Positions 12,162-23,682 of a stretch of DNA of 64,000 nucleotides are shown in pieces. Position 1 is the stretch's first letter, and each line of letters opens with the position of its first letter. The translations under genes were made by a program, and so were the position numbers. Source of the DNA: Porites lobata (Eukaryota; Cnidaria; Anthozoa; Scleractinia; Poritidae); NCBI GenBank assembly GCA_942486035.1, contig CALNXK010000025.1, positions 3,678,501-3,742,500 of the forward strand, given 5' to 3'. A model generated the notes under the pieces. That model saw only the letters and a list, made by a program, of their open reading frames with translations. It did not search any database and was not told the origin of the DNA.

Positions 12162-13294
12162 GTTGCTCGTTGTCTTCTCTGAACGGCTTTAGGTAAAAGA
12201 AGGCTTAGTCGAAAGCTTGAAAGTTCCGCTTTTCTCGGAAATCTCTAGTGAAGTATCAGCCAACAAACTTCAATAATCCTTGGTCACGAAATTCAGTTAG
12301 TGATTCGATCGCAAATCACGCTATTTATGTCTCTATCAAACCTGAAAGCGTCGCACCGTGTTCTGAACAGTCATATCTTTTGCATAGATAGAGGAACCGA
12401 AGTTTCCTTTGCTGTAGCTTTAGCAGTTTTCAGTGAAAATGGGCCGTTTGTTTGTTTTGAAGCTCTTTCAGAAACTCGATCGCGTGACCCATGGCCCATG
12501 ATGTCATGTGGAAATTGTCACGCGACCAATATCTCTTGTAAAATTCACACTTCGGCCTAAATAGAGGAGCTATCTTGTTGTTATAATTGTAGTTTTGCCA
12601 AATACCCTCCAGGAAACCGAAATGTCAAACCTTTCGATTTCCAAATTTTCTCTTTCAGGTAACAAAATACAAAAGCGCATTACATTCTTACAATTTTGTC
12701 GGTAACAATAATAATAGTAAATCAATAATAAAAAACAGGCCTGTTCTAAAATTATAAATGTAAATTAAATCCCTTAAAGTTTACCATATATACTACATAT
12801 TTCCATAATAATATTACTCTCTTGAAATCTCATAAAGTTTTAATGCTTGCAAAAAATACCTCCAAGCTTGAAGTAATCAGTGAATTTGTTTACAATATAC
12901 TTCCATGAAATATCTTCATGAAAAAGAAGCAATATATTTCATTCAATTTACTCACTTAATATGAAGTTCTGATGCTTGCAGAAAAACGGTTCTCCATCTT
13001 CTCTCGGCAATTGCAGTTTTGAGAAGTTTGGATGCTCGCAAATGCTGAACAAGTCTCTTCCATCACAGCCTACAGTAGTACCCCATCTTTACTTTGGGAA
13101 TAATGATTAACAGGGATGTGCAACATGCGCAATGAATTTGCAATAAAAGGCTCGCGTATATAAAAAAATCTACCTCTTTCAGGTCGGCTTTTCCTTTTTT
13201 GCAAAGTGTAAGAAAATCTCACACTGGAACTTTTTCTCCTTTTGTTTGTAAAACAGTGTCAAAGAGTGAGAACTGCCCCTGGCACCAAATTCAG
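12162..13294. other. intergenic with 196-bp repeat
   Basis: 5' flank of the TMEM175-like gene. Apart from the repeat at 12567-12762 it shows only AT-rich non-coding sequence; no gene is seen. Confidence 0.5.
12567..12762 (+). repeat. dispersed 196-bp repeat, copy 2
   Basis: Same sequence and length as 5355-5550, in the same orientation. Here it is not preceded by an LTR, so its true left border is better judged from this copy: similarity starts at GAGCTATC. Confidence 0.85.
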
Positions 13295-13458
13295 GGGTGT
13301 CAGTAAAACGTGGGGTCGGGGTAGGGGCCGGGGTAGGGGCCGGAACCGGGATCGGAGTGTAGGGATAGGGTCAAGGGTTAGGGTTAGTGTCAACCTAACC
13401 CTAACACTAACACTTTTTAAAAAAAGATAGACTGCGATCCCGCGTTTTACTGACACCC
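13295..13458. mobile_element. small TIR element with inverted telomere-like repeats
   Basis: The 164-bp segment starts GGGTGTCAGTAAAACGTGGG and ends with CGCGTTTTACTGACACCC, an inverted repeat of about 20 bp. Inside are G-rich tandem units (GGGGTAGGGGCC) and then AGGGTTAGGGTTAGTG facing CACTAACACTAACCC-type units in opposite orientation around 13370-13410. There is no coding capacity. Confidence 0.65.
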
Positions 13459-13560
13459 ATTTGCAAGTATTTTATCCCCTTAAGTTAAGGTTCACTGCGA
13501 ATTAAAGCACGTTACTGGTGATTTTAACAAAATGAACACGACAGCCGTGACACAACCCCT

Positions 13561-15114
13561 TTAAGCTGTCAACAAAGGAACAGTTTCGCTTGCACCTTTC
13601 TTCTGATCTCTTAGCTTTCTCCTGTAAGATGGATAAGTCCATGCGATGGTTACACCTGTCTCCCTACGGCCAAAAATTAATTTGAGCACCAGAAACAATA
13701 GTCTCCCTCGCAGCCGTTTTTAGTATCGTCACGCAACGCTCCTCCCCAGAGAGCGTTGCGTGACGATACTAAAAACGGCTGCGAGGGAGACTACAGAAAC
13801 AAAAGAGGTGTTATGAATACTGCAGTATGGAAAGCAATATATACTACTGTATAATCGGTAAAGGTGGTGAAGTAGATGAAGAGGCTGACGAGTGGTATAA
13901 TGGTTAGCTTGAGTGCCAGATAGCAATGACTGCTTCTTGAAATGGATGGGTTTGCTCTGGGTTCCAGGTGGGAAGATCCTTTCCACAGTGCGACAATAAA
14001 TACAACTGCTTGTGCTAAACTCGCAGCAAATATGGCCACTGAACCAATCTGCACAGCCAGCTTTGTATCGGCGTTGAGCTTTTTGGGGCGTTCAACATAC
14101 TTGTTGAATACAGGCAACAAAGAAGGGGAAGTAGCCAATGAAGGCCAAGGAAATATTGTTGGCAACCAACATGACTTGATTCATTTTTTCGATGCAGTGG
14201 AACAGAGAATGGTGAACAAAAAACAAGAATGCAATTACTATGAATGTCGTTATGTACACAAGGAAGCTGGGCCATAAATTCCTCACAGTTGTACCAAGTC
14301 CATCTTTATCGATATCCGCTTCCTTGGGGAAATTTTCCGTAGTTATGTCAAGCACTAAGAGGGTGGCAACAATGGAGAATACTCCATCGCTGAAACATTC
14401 TACTCTCTCTGTATCAATGTAGTTACCAAACATGAGGTCAAATTCAGGTCCAAGCATGCGGATTGCGTTACACTTTCGAAGAACAATTCCAATAAATCGG
14501 TGTATGCATGGCGTGACAATGACTATGGAAATTAACACCCAAGCGGAAATGGCGTTAACGTTGCTCACGAAAGCTGCTATCACGTACAACAGTGTGTTGA
14601 GAATTTTCTTCGCTAGCATGTAGTCTCTACGTTCCTTCATTTTTCTCTCCGGTAGCTCTTGGAGCTCATCGGTGAGCAAATCAACGTGGCGAAAAGAATA
14701 CAAGATCATGAAAACTTCAAGAACTTCTATGATCGCCATGTCGCTACATATCAGCAAAACTGGGAAGAATTTCTCCGGGTATTTTCCCTCCAATGCGCAA
14801 GCGAAGGGCAAAAACGGTGTGAACATCAAAGACGCGAGATTTAACCAAATCAAGACATCGTCGATATGGGAAAGAATCATAAATCGATGTACGTGCGATT
14901 CCCATACGGCTCAAATGACAAGAAACGCAAAGAAGTAGGCAACCAGCCGAATCCATCCACCTTCAAGCTCCGCTTTCAGATCAACATCTGAAGTAACTAT
15001 CAGTTTCCGTGTTGGAAGAATCAGAATTGTCAACACTATGGCAAAGACAGCATCGTTGAAAAATTTTAAACGGTTTAGATGAACCAAATCTCGGTCTTCC
15101 ACCATGCTTGTCAA
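13561..15114 (-). pseudogene. TMEM175: TMEM175-like pseudogene
   Basis: The copy is very close to the intact gene at 22065-23555. It starts at an equivalent ATG (15114, or the in-frame ATG at 15106) and would end at a TAA at 13561-13563. Three lesions are visible. A TGC codon in the conserved LVICAVWESH stretch has become TGA (14911-14913). One extra base near 14110, in the codons after GYFPFFVA, shifts the frame. A 95-bp hairpin plus a 9-bp target duplication at 13690-13793 interrupts the last helix region and adds a stop at once. Repeat I has FND and repeat II FSD like the intact copies. Retained similarity across the rest suggests recent loss of function. Confidence 0.9.
13699..13793. mobile_element. 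95-bp hairpin (foldback) insertion with 9-bp target duplication
   Basis: The two arms (13699-13741 and 13750-13793), starting TAGTCTCCCTCGCAGCCG, are essentially perfect complements around a ~9-base loop. CAGAAACAA stands on both sides (13690-13698 and 13794-13802). The intact paralog has a single CAGGAACAA at the matching point (near 22229-22237), which is the empty site. No coding capacity. Confidence 0.92.
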
Positions 15115-15562
15115 AAAAATTAAAAACCATTTGACAAGAAGGAGAGAGTTAATGTTTATTTGCTATCGCACATTCTAATTATTTATGCCTGGAGTTTGCC
15201 TGGAGCGGATGAGCCCCTTTACGATTGTCGCGTGACCGTATACGAGCCCCGCGAGGGGGGGACTCCCATATAAAAGTGACAGGGATGCTCGTCGTCTCGC
15301 TTAGGGGTGTAAATTATAGGTTGTCTTTACACTAGGCTGTTAAGTAAGACGTAAGAGCCTCTAAGTTTTACTTAACCAAAAATTCGTGTGTGAAGGCCTA
15401 AGCAAAACCTCAAGTAACTTTGCTTTCCAGTCTGGATCTGTCCATTTGTGAATTTTAAGAACTGACATAAAATTTCAGTTTTTTAAGTTACTTCCACAAT
15501 TTCAATAATTTATCTTTCAAATGAGATCAAGTATAGTTTAACCTACTACCTTTTTCTCAAAG
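15115..15562. other. intergenic
   Basis: 5' flank of the pseudogene. No feature recognised. Confidence 0.4.
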
Positions 15563-16652
15563 CATAGGCGTACAGGCCGGGGGGGCGAAGGGGGCTGCAG
15601 CCCCCCCAAATTTTGGGCAACTCAGCTTTTTTTTGGGCAGCAAGAGAAAATTTGGGCAAAGCCTATTTTTAAAGACGTTAACCTGAAGTCAGCGTAATAA
15701 TCCAGTTACATTCACACGAGAAAGTAATCGCCTAACATGTGATGAGTAATTTACATATTTATTTTTTCCTTATTGTTGGGCACCGTACTGCATTGTACTG
15801 GCTAGAATGGGCTATCCAGTCGTGAATTGATTAGAATAAACTTTCGCATAACTTTCTAGAATCATCTCCACTCGAAGTACAGGGTGGGTCTGAAAACGGA
15901 GGAGTGGCTGACTAATTCTCAGTTTGAATTACGAGAAGCATCTTAATTCTTTTAAAAAATCTATCGCTAATTTGTTAAAGTAGACCGAAATGTTTACAAA
16001 ACCGCTAACAAGAGCGCCGCGATACATACTAATCAAATCCTTCTTTCTAGCAATCGGGCAGAGCTATCTCCGCGATCTTTCACACACGTTGAAACTACTA
16101 TGAGGTGAAATTGCATGTCAAAAGCGCTTCGTTTTCTACAGATAACGGCCAAACCTCACGATTTTCCTTTTCTTACCGTATTTCTAACGGTAAAAACTTC
16201 ATCCCAAACTATCTCGATAAAGCACTTTCAGATTTTGCTTAAACTTTGCAAACATCGAGAATACCGTATTGGCGAAAAAAGCTCCTGTGAACGATTTTGT
16301 AAGGCTCCCAGTTCCGAGAATTTTTAATTTTGCTGAAGTAAAATAGGTAATGGCGTGATTTCGATGCTATGACAACTCCGATGTCATTGCAACCCTGATC
16401 AATATGACAAATTTTCATCTACTGTGGTGGCAATTTTTCCTAATGTTTGTTTATGACGACGTATTTTATGCTCAAACTTGGCATTTACCCTGACAAACTG
16501 TATTGACCCACCTTCATACGCCAGTACGGCCTAGTTGTTGCAATATGGCCCTCGTTTCTTTTCGACTCTTTTGTAAAAGTTTGGGACACTTGCGAGAATT
16601 TTTTGGGCAAATGGTTTACCCCCACTGGCAAAAAATTTCCCGTACGCCTATG
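15563..16652. mobile_element. ~1.1-kb TIR element, non-autonomous
   Basis: CATAGGCGTAC opens the segment at 15563 and its complement GTACGCCTATG closes it at 16652. Just inside, TTTGGGCAA-type motifs occur at both ends in opposite orientation. No transposase frame is seen. The superfamily is unknown. Confidence 0.6.
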
Positions 16653-19600
16653 GCGACAGTGACGGCAAAGCCGAGAATAAGCAACAAAGAACAGTGGTTT
16701 GGCTAAATTATTACCAGTCTGAATGCCAAGAAGATGTAACTTTCGTCAATTTTCGTTGCGCTTCAGAGAACGTATCTTGTCAGTGAGCTTCAGAGGACCT
16801 TCCCGTGAATTGTGTTAACTGTGAATGGCGATGTATAGGTGTCCGATACGCGAAATGTTCTAGAGAAATTGCAGAACTGTAATGGTTTCTTTACAACGCA
16901 TCGCTATCCCCCTTGGCTAACATTCCGACAAAGACAAAGAGTTTTCGTTCAATTTCCGACAGCGACGTGAAGCATTTATAAACACTGACACGAGACGTTT
17001 TAAAATTCAGATGAGTGACATGGGACCCCCTACCCCCACCCTCCCTGGCAGAGCCGATCTACCAAGTCTCACGTCATTACACAGAACAATTTCGCATTCA
17101 GGAAAGGCTTAATCGTATCTGGTCTCATGCACAATAGTCCTGAAGCAATGCTTGTTTGAACCCATTTTCTGCCCATTAATATGTTTTTACCCCCTTCTCC
17201 CCTTTTACCCACTTCTGCAAAAAAATAGAACATGTAATTGTGCTTTACCTTTTAATAGAATTGTACTGTGCTGGGAGCATATTACACTTTGATTTGATAT
17301 TAAGGGAAACATCCTCAAGTCAAAAGTTCATTATTTTACTTTAAATTTATGTTTTTGTTTGTTTGTTTACTTGATTGTTCACTTGAGTTTTTGATTGATT
17401 GATTGATTGCAACCTCGTCCCCAGGGCGCTTTTCCCAAAGCCAGGGAAAAGCGCCCTGGGGACGAGGTTGTGATTGATTGGCTAAAATGTTTATGAAGTT
17501 AAAACTGCATGTATTTTGGTGATGAGAGATTTCTTGATTTTCGCTAGTTTTGCTTTATCTAAAGATAAGTACCCGAATTCCCAAATCCTCTAGGGTCAAG
17601 GAATGCAGCCTGGCTGTATTCTCCGCGGTCTCCCGAAAACTGAGCTCTGACAACTTTCAGATACTTTCGATGAATAAGGAGCATCCTGCGGACTGTGCAG
17701 TATCGAAATGCTCTACCGCACTGCGGATTTAAAGATCCTAGGATATCCATTTTTGTCAGACGGTCAGTGAGACAGTGAAACCACCGCACTTCGCGGACAA
17801 GCCTCTGGCTGAACCCAGGGTAAAGAAAAGTGTTCAAAGGAAGTTTGAAGCTAAATTAAATGCTTCTTTTTGACTTTATTTAATTTTGTGTTTATCCCAA
17901 GGAATCAACGCAAACGCGCTAAAACCTAAAACAACATGGTTTCTGCCTCTTGCACTGTTAGAATGTCATTATCAACAAATATGTGGCCATCTTGATCGCA
18001 ATCTTAAGTAGATCTAAGATTTCCTCCTATAGTTTTTTGTAGTCAAGTTCTACAAATGCTGAAAATTACACTTTTGCTCTTGATTTCCTATTCCTCGTGG
18101 CCTTTGATTTTGGGGGTTAGTTTTTGGTCATTTTCCCCATAGTGCTCTCGTTTACGGCCACAAAAAAAAACTCCCCTGAAAAAAAGAAAAACTACCGCAC
18201 AGATTTCAACACAATTCAAATGAACAAGAAAGAAAGGGGGTATTCGTTTCCCTGTATCCTGACTCCAATGAACACGAGAATTTTTCATGCAGCAGCTAAC
18301 AACCGCTCAAATTGTTTAATTCCCAATGAGAAAATCAGATAGGAGAAATCGCTGAAATTGGTTCCAACAAAATACAAAAAAAATTTCCATCCGCAGAATA
18401 AACCTTTCTGGCAAACTTAGAGTAGAGTCGTTTAAGTTAGTGACGTCATTTCTCGTTACCATACCAACCGACTGTCAACAACTGTTTTTTCAAATGCGTC
18501 TTGGAAGTAGAAAAGTTATTCAAAAGAAAAGAGGCCTTAAGTGTTCATTAACAAGCCAATTATATAAAAAAAATTGCTTCATTCTACCAATTCCCTAAAT
18601 AAAATTGAGAGAAATCTGAATTTGAGTACAACAATCATTTTCAGTTGGTGGCTAGAATTTCTTTAGCTTGTCAAGGCATCCTGGCACTAACGCGCTTTTT
18701 TGTCTGAAAAAACAGTGAAAAAGAAAACAAAATGAAGCAAAACTACCTTTGTGTAGGTTCCACTTTAAGTACTGTAGGCATCCTTGTGCAAAAGCAATAT
18801 TTCCATAATTTGTAGTCCGCAATATCGCCGAACCAAAAAGTAGCAAGAACCGTTTTGTCACTTTGTAAGAAAGTTTGAAACTTCCGTTGTTTACGTCAGA
18901 ATCATTAACACGTAATTTATGGAATTTACAATCGTCATTCTTAAACGTCAGTCGAGTCTTTTGAAAATAGAATCAAACAAGTTTCCAACTCTCCTTTCGC
19001 TCTTTCAGTCTTCGGTGTTCGCTTCTAGTACAGTGTATATGGTGAATTTGTGCTACCCTTGTAAGCGTTTTTTTGAGAAAATTTATCATCGTTTTCCGAG
19101 ATTTTTCAAGCACCGCTAGACTAATTTTCCTTTAAACCCTTTCACACAACTTCGAAATAACTTGATGTCATGCGCGCGCATATGTGAGGCAAAAAACCTT
19201 TATTACTTTAATGGAGACGGTTCATTAATTATGTACCTATTCAGCTGCCTTGACTGAGGCCCCACTGTGACCTGGGTTAATCAGATGTGCAGAAAGGTGT
19301 AAATTGTAAATCCTTTACTGGCGCCTCATTGAATATGCATAGCTATGTCGGGTGGTGCTTGAGATTGAGACTGAGCATGAGATTATATTTTGCTATCTTG
19401 AGGTGTTAGTAAAAGAACTTCATTGTGCACTGGTTTTACTGATCCGCCCAAACCATCCGGGTGGTACTGCAAATATATAGGGAACAGAACAATAGAGATG
19501 TCAGCCAATCAGAAAATACTGACGTCACTATAACTGATAAAACTGATTGGACAATACTGAGTCTTTATCTGTGGTTGGTTTGTTCGTTGTTGTGATTTGG

Positions 19601-20520
19601 AATGGCGTAGGAAGTACCTCTGAATAAAACTTTTGCTGGCCTACTCGTTTAATATCGAAATTTTTTTAAGAAACTGAAGTACGTAGAAAGAAACGGCATT
19701 CTAATTATCGATGCAGACATTCCCAGATTAACTTTTATATCTGATTCTTCGTTGTTTTGGCGAGGCAAGTAAACAGCGTTAAATCTGTTAAAAGAACTAA
19801 TCGAATGACCCGATAAACTGTGAACATCAAATCATAATACAAGAAAGAGAAATCAACGACAGTCTTAGCGGACCGTTTATTTATAGTTTACTGTACCGTT
19901 GGAGCTTTCACAGAACGACTAAAACTGTACAAATATTGATAGTTGTTTTGTTTTCTTTTGGTGTACACAAAGACTGTTTCATTTAACCACTGATTTTAAG
20001 TTAGAGAAGGGAAAACGACGACGTGTAAACGACGCAACGCAAAACACATTACCCCAGTATCTCACAACAATGTCATTTCCATGTCAAAAAAAAAAAAAAT
20101 TTGGCTCTGATAATATTACAAGGAAGAAGATATTTACAATTAAGAGGGCTGTAAAAAGGTTGTCTTTTTTGGGCCTGGTTGAATATTATTTGATATTTTA
20201 TTGATCAAATTGCCTCTCAGTGACAAATATTATTAAACTAACATTACTGATTATGAAATTACTTCCTAAAAAATATACATATTTAAGCCTTGTTTTAATG
20301 GCTCATTATTTTATAAACAACAATGTGACAATCTCTTCCACTACATTACATTTAACATTACAAGATGTGCACTGACCAAAGAAAGTCACAATATAATTGT
20401 GGCAAAAACTATTATGTCATTCTAGAAGACACACGCAAAGTTGTCATTAATGTAAGTGAAGCTTTGCTTCAAACTTTATCAACACTAATTAATGAAGATT
20501 ATAATCAATTACATTTAATT
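16653..20520. other. gene-poor interval
   Basis: Only short chance frames occur. The one structured object seen is the hairpin at 17410-17470. No conserved exon was recognised on either strand. Confidence 0.45.
17410..17470. mobile_element. 61-bp hairpin element, CAACCTCG termini
   Basis: CAACCTCGTCCCCAGGGCGC begins a ~27-base arm that is repeated as its exact complement up to 17470 around a short loop. TGATTGATTG lies directly on both sides (17400-17409 and 17471-17480), which may be a target duplication but sits in a GATT microsatellite. The left arm also occurs at 59184. Confidence 0.8.
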
Positions 20521-20753
20521 AAGCAATAGACCACACTTTCCATGGGTGTACCAGTGTGATAACCCACGTGGGATGTTGAGAGAACACGAGTGTTCTCCCA
20601 GCATCCCAAGTATGTTATCACGCTAGTAAACCCATGGAAAGTGTGGTCTATTGCTTTTACAAAATAACTTTAAGTAAAACTGAGTTTGCTGGCACAATAA
20701 ACCAGAGGTTTTTAACCAATCAGAACACGCTTACTATCTTAGTTATTTTATAA
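20521..20753. mobile_element. composite hairpin/TIR element, copy 1
   Basis: An imperfect hairpin (20521-20657) opens AAGCAATAGACCACAC and closes with its complement. It is followed by TTTTACAAAATAACTTT and ends ACTATCTTAGTTATTTTATAA. Read on the minus strand the order is TTATAAAATAACTAAGATAGT, a CTGATTGG spacer, AAAGTTATTTTGTAAAAG, CAATAGA and hairpin, the same order as at 47655-48259. Confidence 0.75.
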
Positions 20754-22064
20754 CATTATCGCTAATACTCATGTTTAGCGGGGTGGGAGGGGGGGGTGTT
20801 ATACCACCTTCTGGGAATCTGAAAAATGTTTTGAGGTCACACAGTAACCAGACGCACTGAAGAAATAAATTAGTGGACTATTGTAGGTTTTAAACCCTCT
20901 TGCGTGATGAGATGTCTAGTCTCTTCTTTCGAGATGAGACTCTCCTCTTGCAAGAGAAGGGGTGGAAAATTAGTTTTACCAGTACTATAAATAATTAAAG
21001 CTCCCTTATCTAGCTTAACAGTTCTTGCAACTTTAAAAGTTTAAATCTCAAATTAAATTTAATTGCATTCTTCAACATGTCATACTTGAAGCAAGCATTG
21101 TTGTAACGTTGGAGAAAGGAAGAACTACACAGTTGAAGTGAGAAAAATTCATGACCTGTTACCCCAGGGATAAAATAATAAATAGGGAGGGAACAATGCA
21201 GATCAAAGATCGCTGCTTAGGTAAGCTACATGTATATTACACCCTATTCAAGTAATCTGTACTACTATTGCCACATTGATAACGGAATAGAGTCTTCAGC
21301 ACTTCACTTTAACCTGATTCTCATATGCAGCCACCAACCTGTGACATACCATGTACCCACTCTCGACATTGCTGGTACTGCCTGGCATGACATTCTGATA
21401 TAAGTGCAAAATTCTCAAGAGTAGCATATGCCATCAACTGCCAGCATACCTGAGAAGTTGACTTGAGTCCACTATGCAGGCATGCTAGCAGTAAAGACCT
21501 GCAGTGGGGAAGTAATGTTGTCATGCGTCAAAAGAGTATAAAGTGCTGTACAGGCAGGCTATGTCATAGGTAGGTGAGTGGCATAGAAAAACCGGCTTAC
21601 TGGGTTGGAGATGTAAATATTGATCCAAAAATGCTGAGCAAGTCTTCTCACCCACACCTGCCCCAAAAGGGTTTCACAGGGAAGACTATTAAATTAAAAA
21701 GAAACACCAGACATGTTGATGACTCTTTAACAGACTGGCAAGTGAGGATACTGTCAAATGGGCTATAAGGTAAGTGTCCCTGTAGAGGCTATGGGATAGA
21801 GGACAGATGCCACATCTTATTTGGAAGCATGACCACTTGTTAAACAATAAATACGGTAATGAATGGATGCTCACACTCCAAAAAACAGTTTGACGAGAAA
21901 AACAAGATTGAATAGTCTAGAATTTCTGGCTGCAATGACTTCAAAGGCTTCAACATGATTCAAGGAAGAGTCTCCTTTTCTCCTCTCCACTCAAAAAGAC
22001 GAAAAAGAGGCTTTGCTCACAGGGTACAGTTTCTTTAACATTGTCTTTGAAATTCATGAGTAAC
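20754..22064. other. intergenic, 3' flank of TMEM175-like gene
   Basis: Contains a run of G (20780-20797) and AT-rich sequence. No gene or repeat family recognised. Confidence 0.45.
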
Positions 22065-23555
22065 TTAAACTGCCAGGGTATCTGCCAGGATAGTGTCACC
22101 TACACCTTTCTTCTGAACCCTCAGCCTACTCCTGTGCGGGGGAGGGACCCAGGTGTCAGTATCATCATCTATTATGATATCATGTCTCATTACACCTATC
22201 TCTCTACGGCCAAATATTATTTTCAGCGCCAGGAACAAAAAGGGTGTTATGAACACTGCAGTGTGAAAAGCAATATATATTGCTGTATAGTTAGCAAATG
22301 TGATGTAGTAACCAAACAGGCTCACGATTGGTATGATGGTGAGTTTGAGCGCCAGATAGCAATGACTGTTTCTTGAGATGGATGGGTTTGCTCTGGGTTC
22401 CAAGTGGGAGGATCCTTTCCACAGTGCGACAATAAATACAACTGCTTGTGATAAACTTGCACAAAATATGGCCAAAGAACCACACTGCACAGCCAGCTTT
22501 GTGTCAGCATCAAGCTTTTTGGGGTCGACAACATATTTGTTGAAAATGGCTACAAGGAAAGGAAAGTAACCAACGAAGGCCAAGGAAATGTTGTTGGCGA
22601 CTAACATGATTTGATTCATTCTTCTGATGCAGTGGAACAGAGAATGGTGTACGAACCACAAGAAGGCAATTACAATGAATGTTGCTATGTAAACAAGGAA
22701 CTTGGGCCACATGTCCAGAACAGTTTTGTCAATTCCATTTTTCGTGACATCTGCTTCTTTAGGGAAATTTTCTGTAGTTATATCGAGCACCAGCAATGTT
22801 GCAACAATGGAGAATACCCCATCGCTGAAACATTCCACGCGTTCTGTATCAATGTAGTTGCCAAACATAAGATCAAAATCAGCTCCAGGCATGCGGATCG
22901 CCTTGCACTTTCGAAAAACAATTCCAATAAATCGATGTATGCATGGCGTGACTATGACAATGGAGATTAACACCCAAGCGGAGATGGTATTAACATTACT
23001 CAAGCAAGCAGCTAGCACATACAACAATGGGTTGAGAAGTTTTTTCGCTAGCATGTAGTCTCTGCGTTCCTTACGTTGCTCTTCAGGTAGCTCCTGAAGT
23101 TCCTCTATTAGCAGGTCACTCTGACGAAACGAATACCATATCATAATCACTTCTAGAACTTCAAGGATCAACATGTCAACGCAAATCAGCACAATGGGTA
23201 GGTATTTCTTGGGATATTTTCCCTCCAAGGCGCAAGTGAAGGGCAAAAACGAAGTGAACATCAGAGACGTGAGATTTAACCAAATTGAAACATCGTCGAT
23301 ATGAGAGAGAATCTTGAAGCGATGCACGTGCGATTCCCAGACGGCACAAATGACAAGAAAGGCAAAGAAGTACACGAGAAGTTGCCCCCATCGGTCCTCA
23401 AGCTCCCCTTTCAGGTCAGTATCAGAATTTAATTCCAGTCTTCGAATGGGAAGAATCAAAATCGTTGACACTATAGCAAAGACAGCATCGTTGAAACATT
23501 TCAAACGGTTAAGATGGACCAAATCTCGCTCTTCCGCCATATTTTGGAATGTCAC
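22065..23555 (-). CDS. TMEM175: TMEM175-like endolysosomal potassium channel, single exon
   Basis: An intronless frame encodes 496 residues from the ATG at 23555, or 491 from a second ATG at 23540 (MAEERD), which fits the pseudogene start slightly better. It has the two TMEM175 repeats: FND at residues 21-23 (LKCFNDAVFAIV) and FSD at 243-245 (VECFSDGVFSIV), each opening a pore-lining helix. About twelve hydrophobic segments are distributed over both halves. The C-terminal tail is acidic (IIIDDDTDTW) and then basic, unlike the tail of the 10.7-kb gene. It should conduct K+ across endolysosomal membranes, inferred from family. The start codon lies 127 bp from the ATG of the divergent palmitoyltransferase gene, so the two probably share a promoter. 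Confidence 0.92.
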   Translation of the reverse strand: MTFQNMAEERDLVHLNRLKCFNDAVFAIVSTILILPIRRLELNSDTDLKGELEDRWGQLLVYFFAFLVICAVWESHVHRFKILSHIDDVSIWLNLTSLMFTSFLPFTCALEGKYPKKYLPIVLICVDMLILEVLEVIMIWYSFRQSDLLIEELQELPEEQRKERRDYMLAKKLLNPLLYVLAACLSNVNTISAWVLISIVIVTPCIHRFIGIVFRKCKAIRMPGADFDLMFGNYIDTERVECFSDGVFSIVATLLVLDITTENFPKEADVTKNGIDKTVLDMWPKFLVYIATFIVIAFLWFVHHSLFHCIRRMNQIMLVANNISLAFVGYFPFLVAIFNKYVVDPKKLDADTKLAVQCGSLAIFCASLSQAVVFIVALWKGSSHLEPRANPSISRNSHCYLALKLTIIPIVSLFGYYITFANYTAIYIAFHTAVFITPFLFLALKIIFGRREIGVMRHDIIIDDDTDTWVPPPHRSRLRVQKKGVGDTILADTLAV

Positions 23556-23682
23556 CTGGGAATCAGGTGACCCAGATGGACTGCAGGTGACTAAACTCGG
23601 AAGGGCGCGAATTTATTCCGATTACCACCGAACATTTTACAGAAGTCGTCGGAGAAGATCGGACTGGTATCCTAATCTCAAA
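23556..23682. promoter_or_regulatory. shared head-to-head promoter region
   Basis: Only 127 bp separate the start codons of a minus-strand TMEM175-like gene and a plus-strand DHHC palmitoyltransferase gene. Transcription starts for both must lie in or near this interval. It has no TATA box I can identify; the bidirectional role is inferred from the layout. Confidence 0.55.

Noticed and set aside
13242..13456. Arg/Gly-rich and Leu/Thr-rich frames on both strands
   Set aside because: Products of GGGGTAGGGGCC and TTAGGG-like repeats in the TIR element.
22041..23391. several plus-strand frames over the TMEM175-like gene
   Set aside because: Antisense shadows of a long conserved frame on the minus strand.
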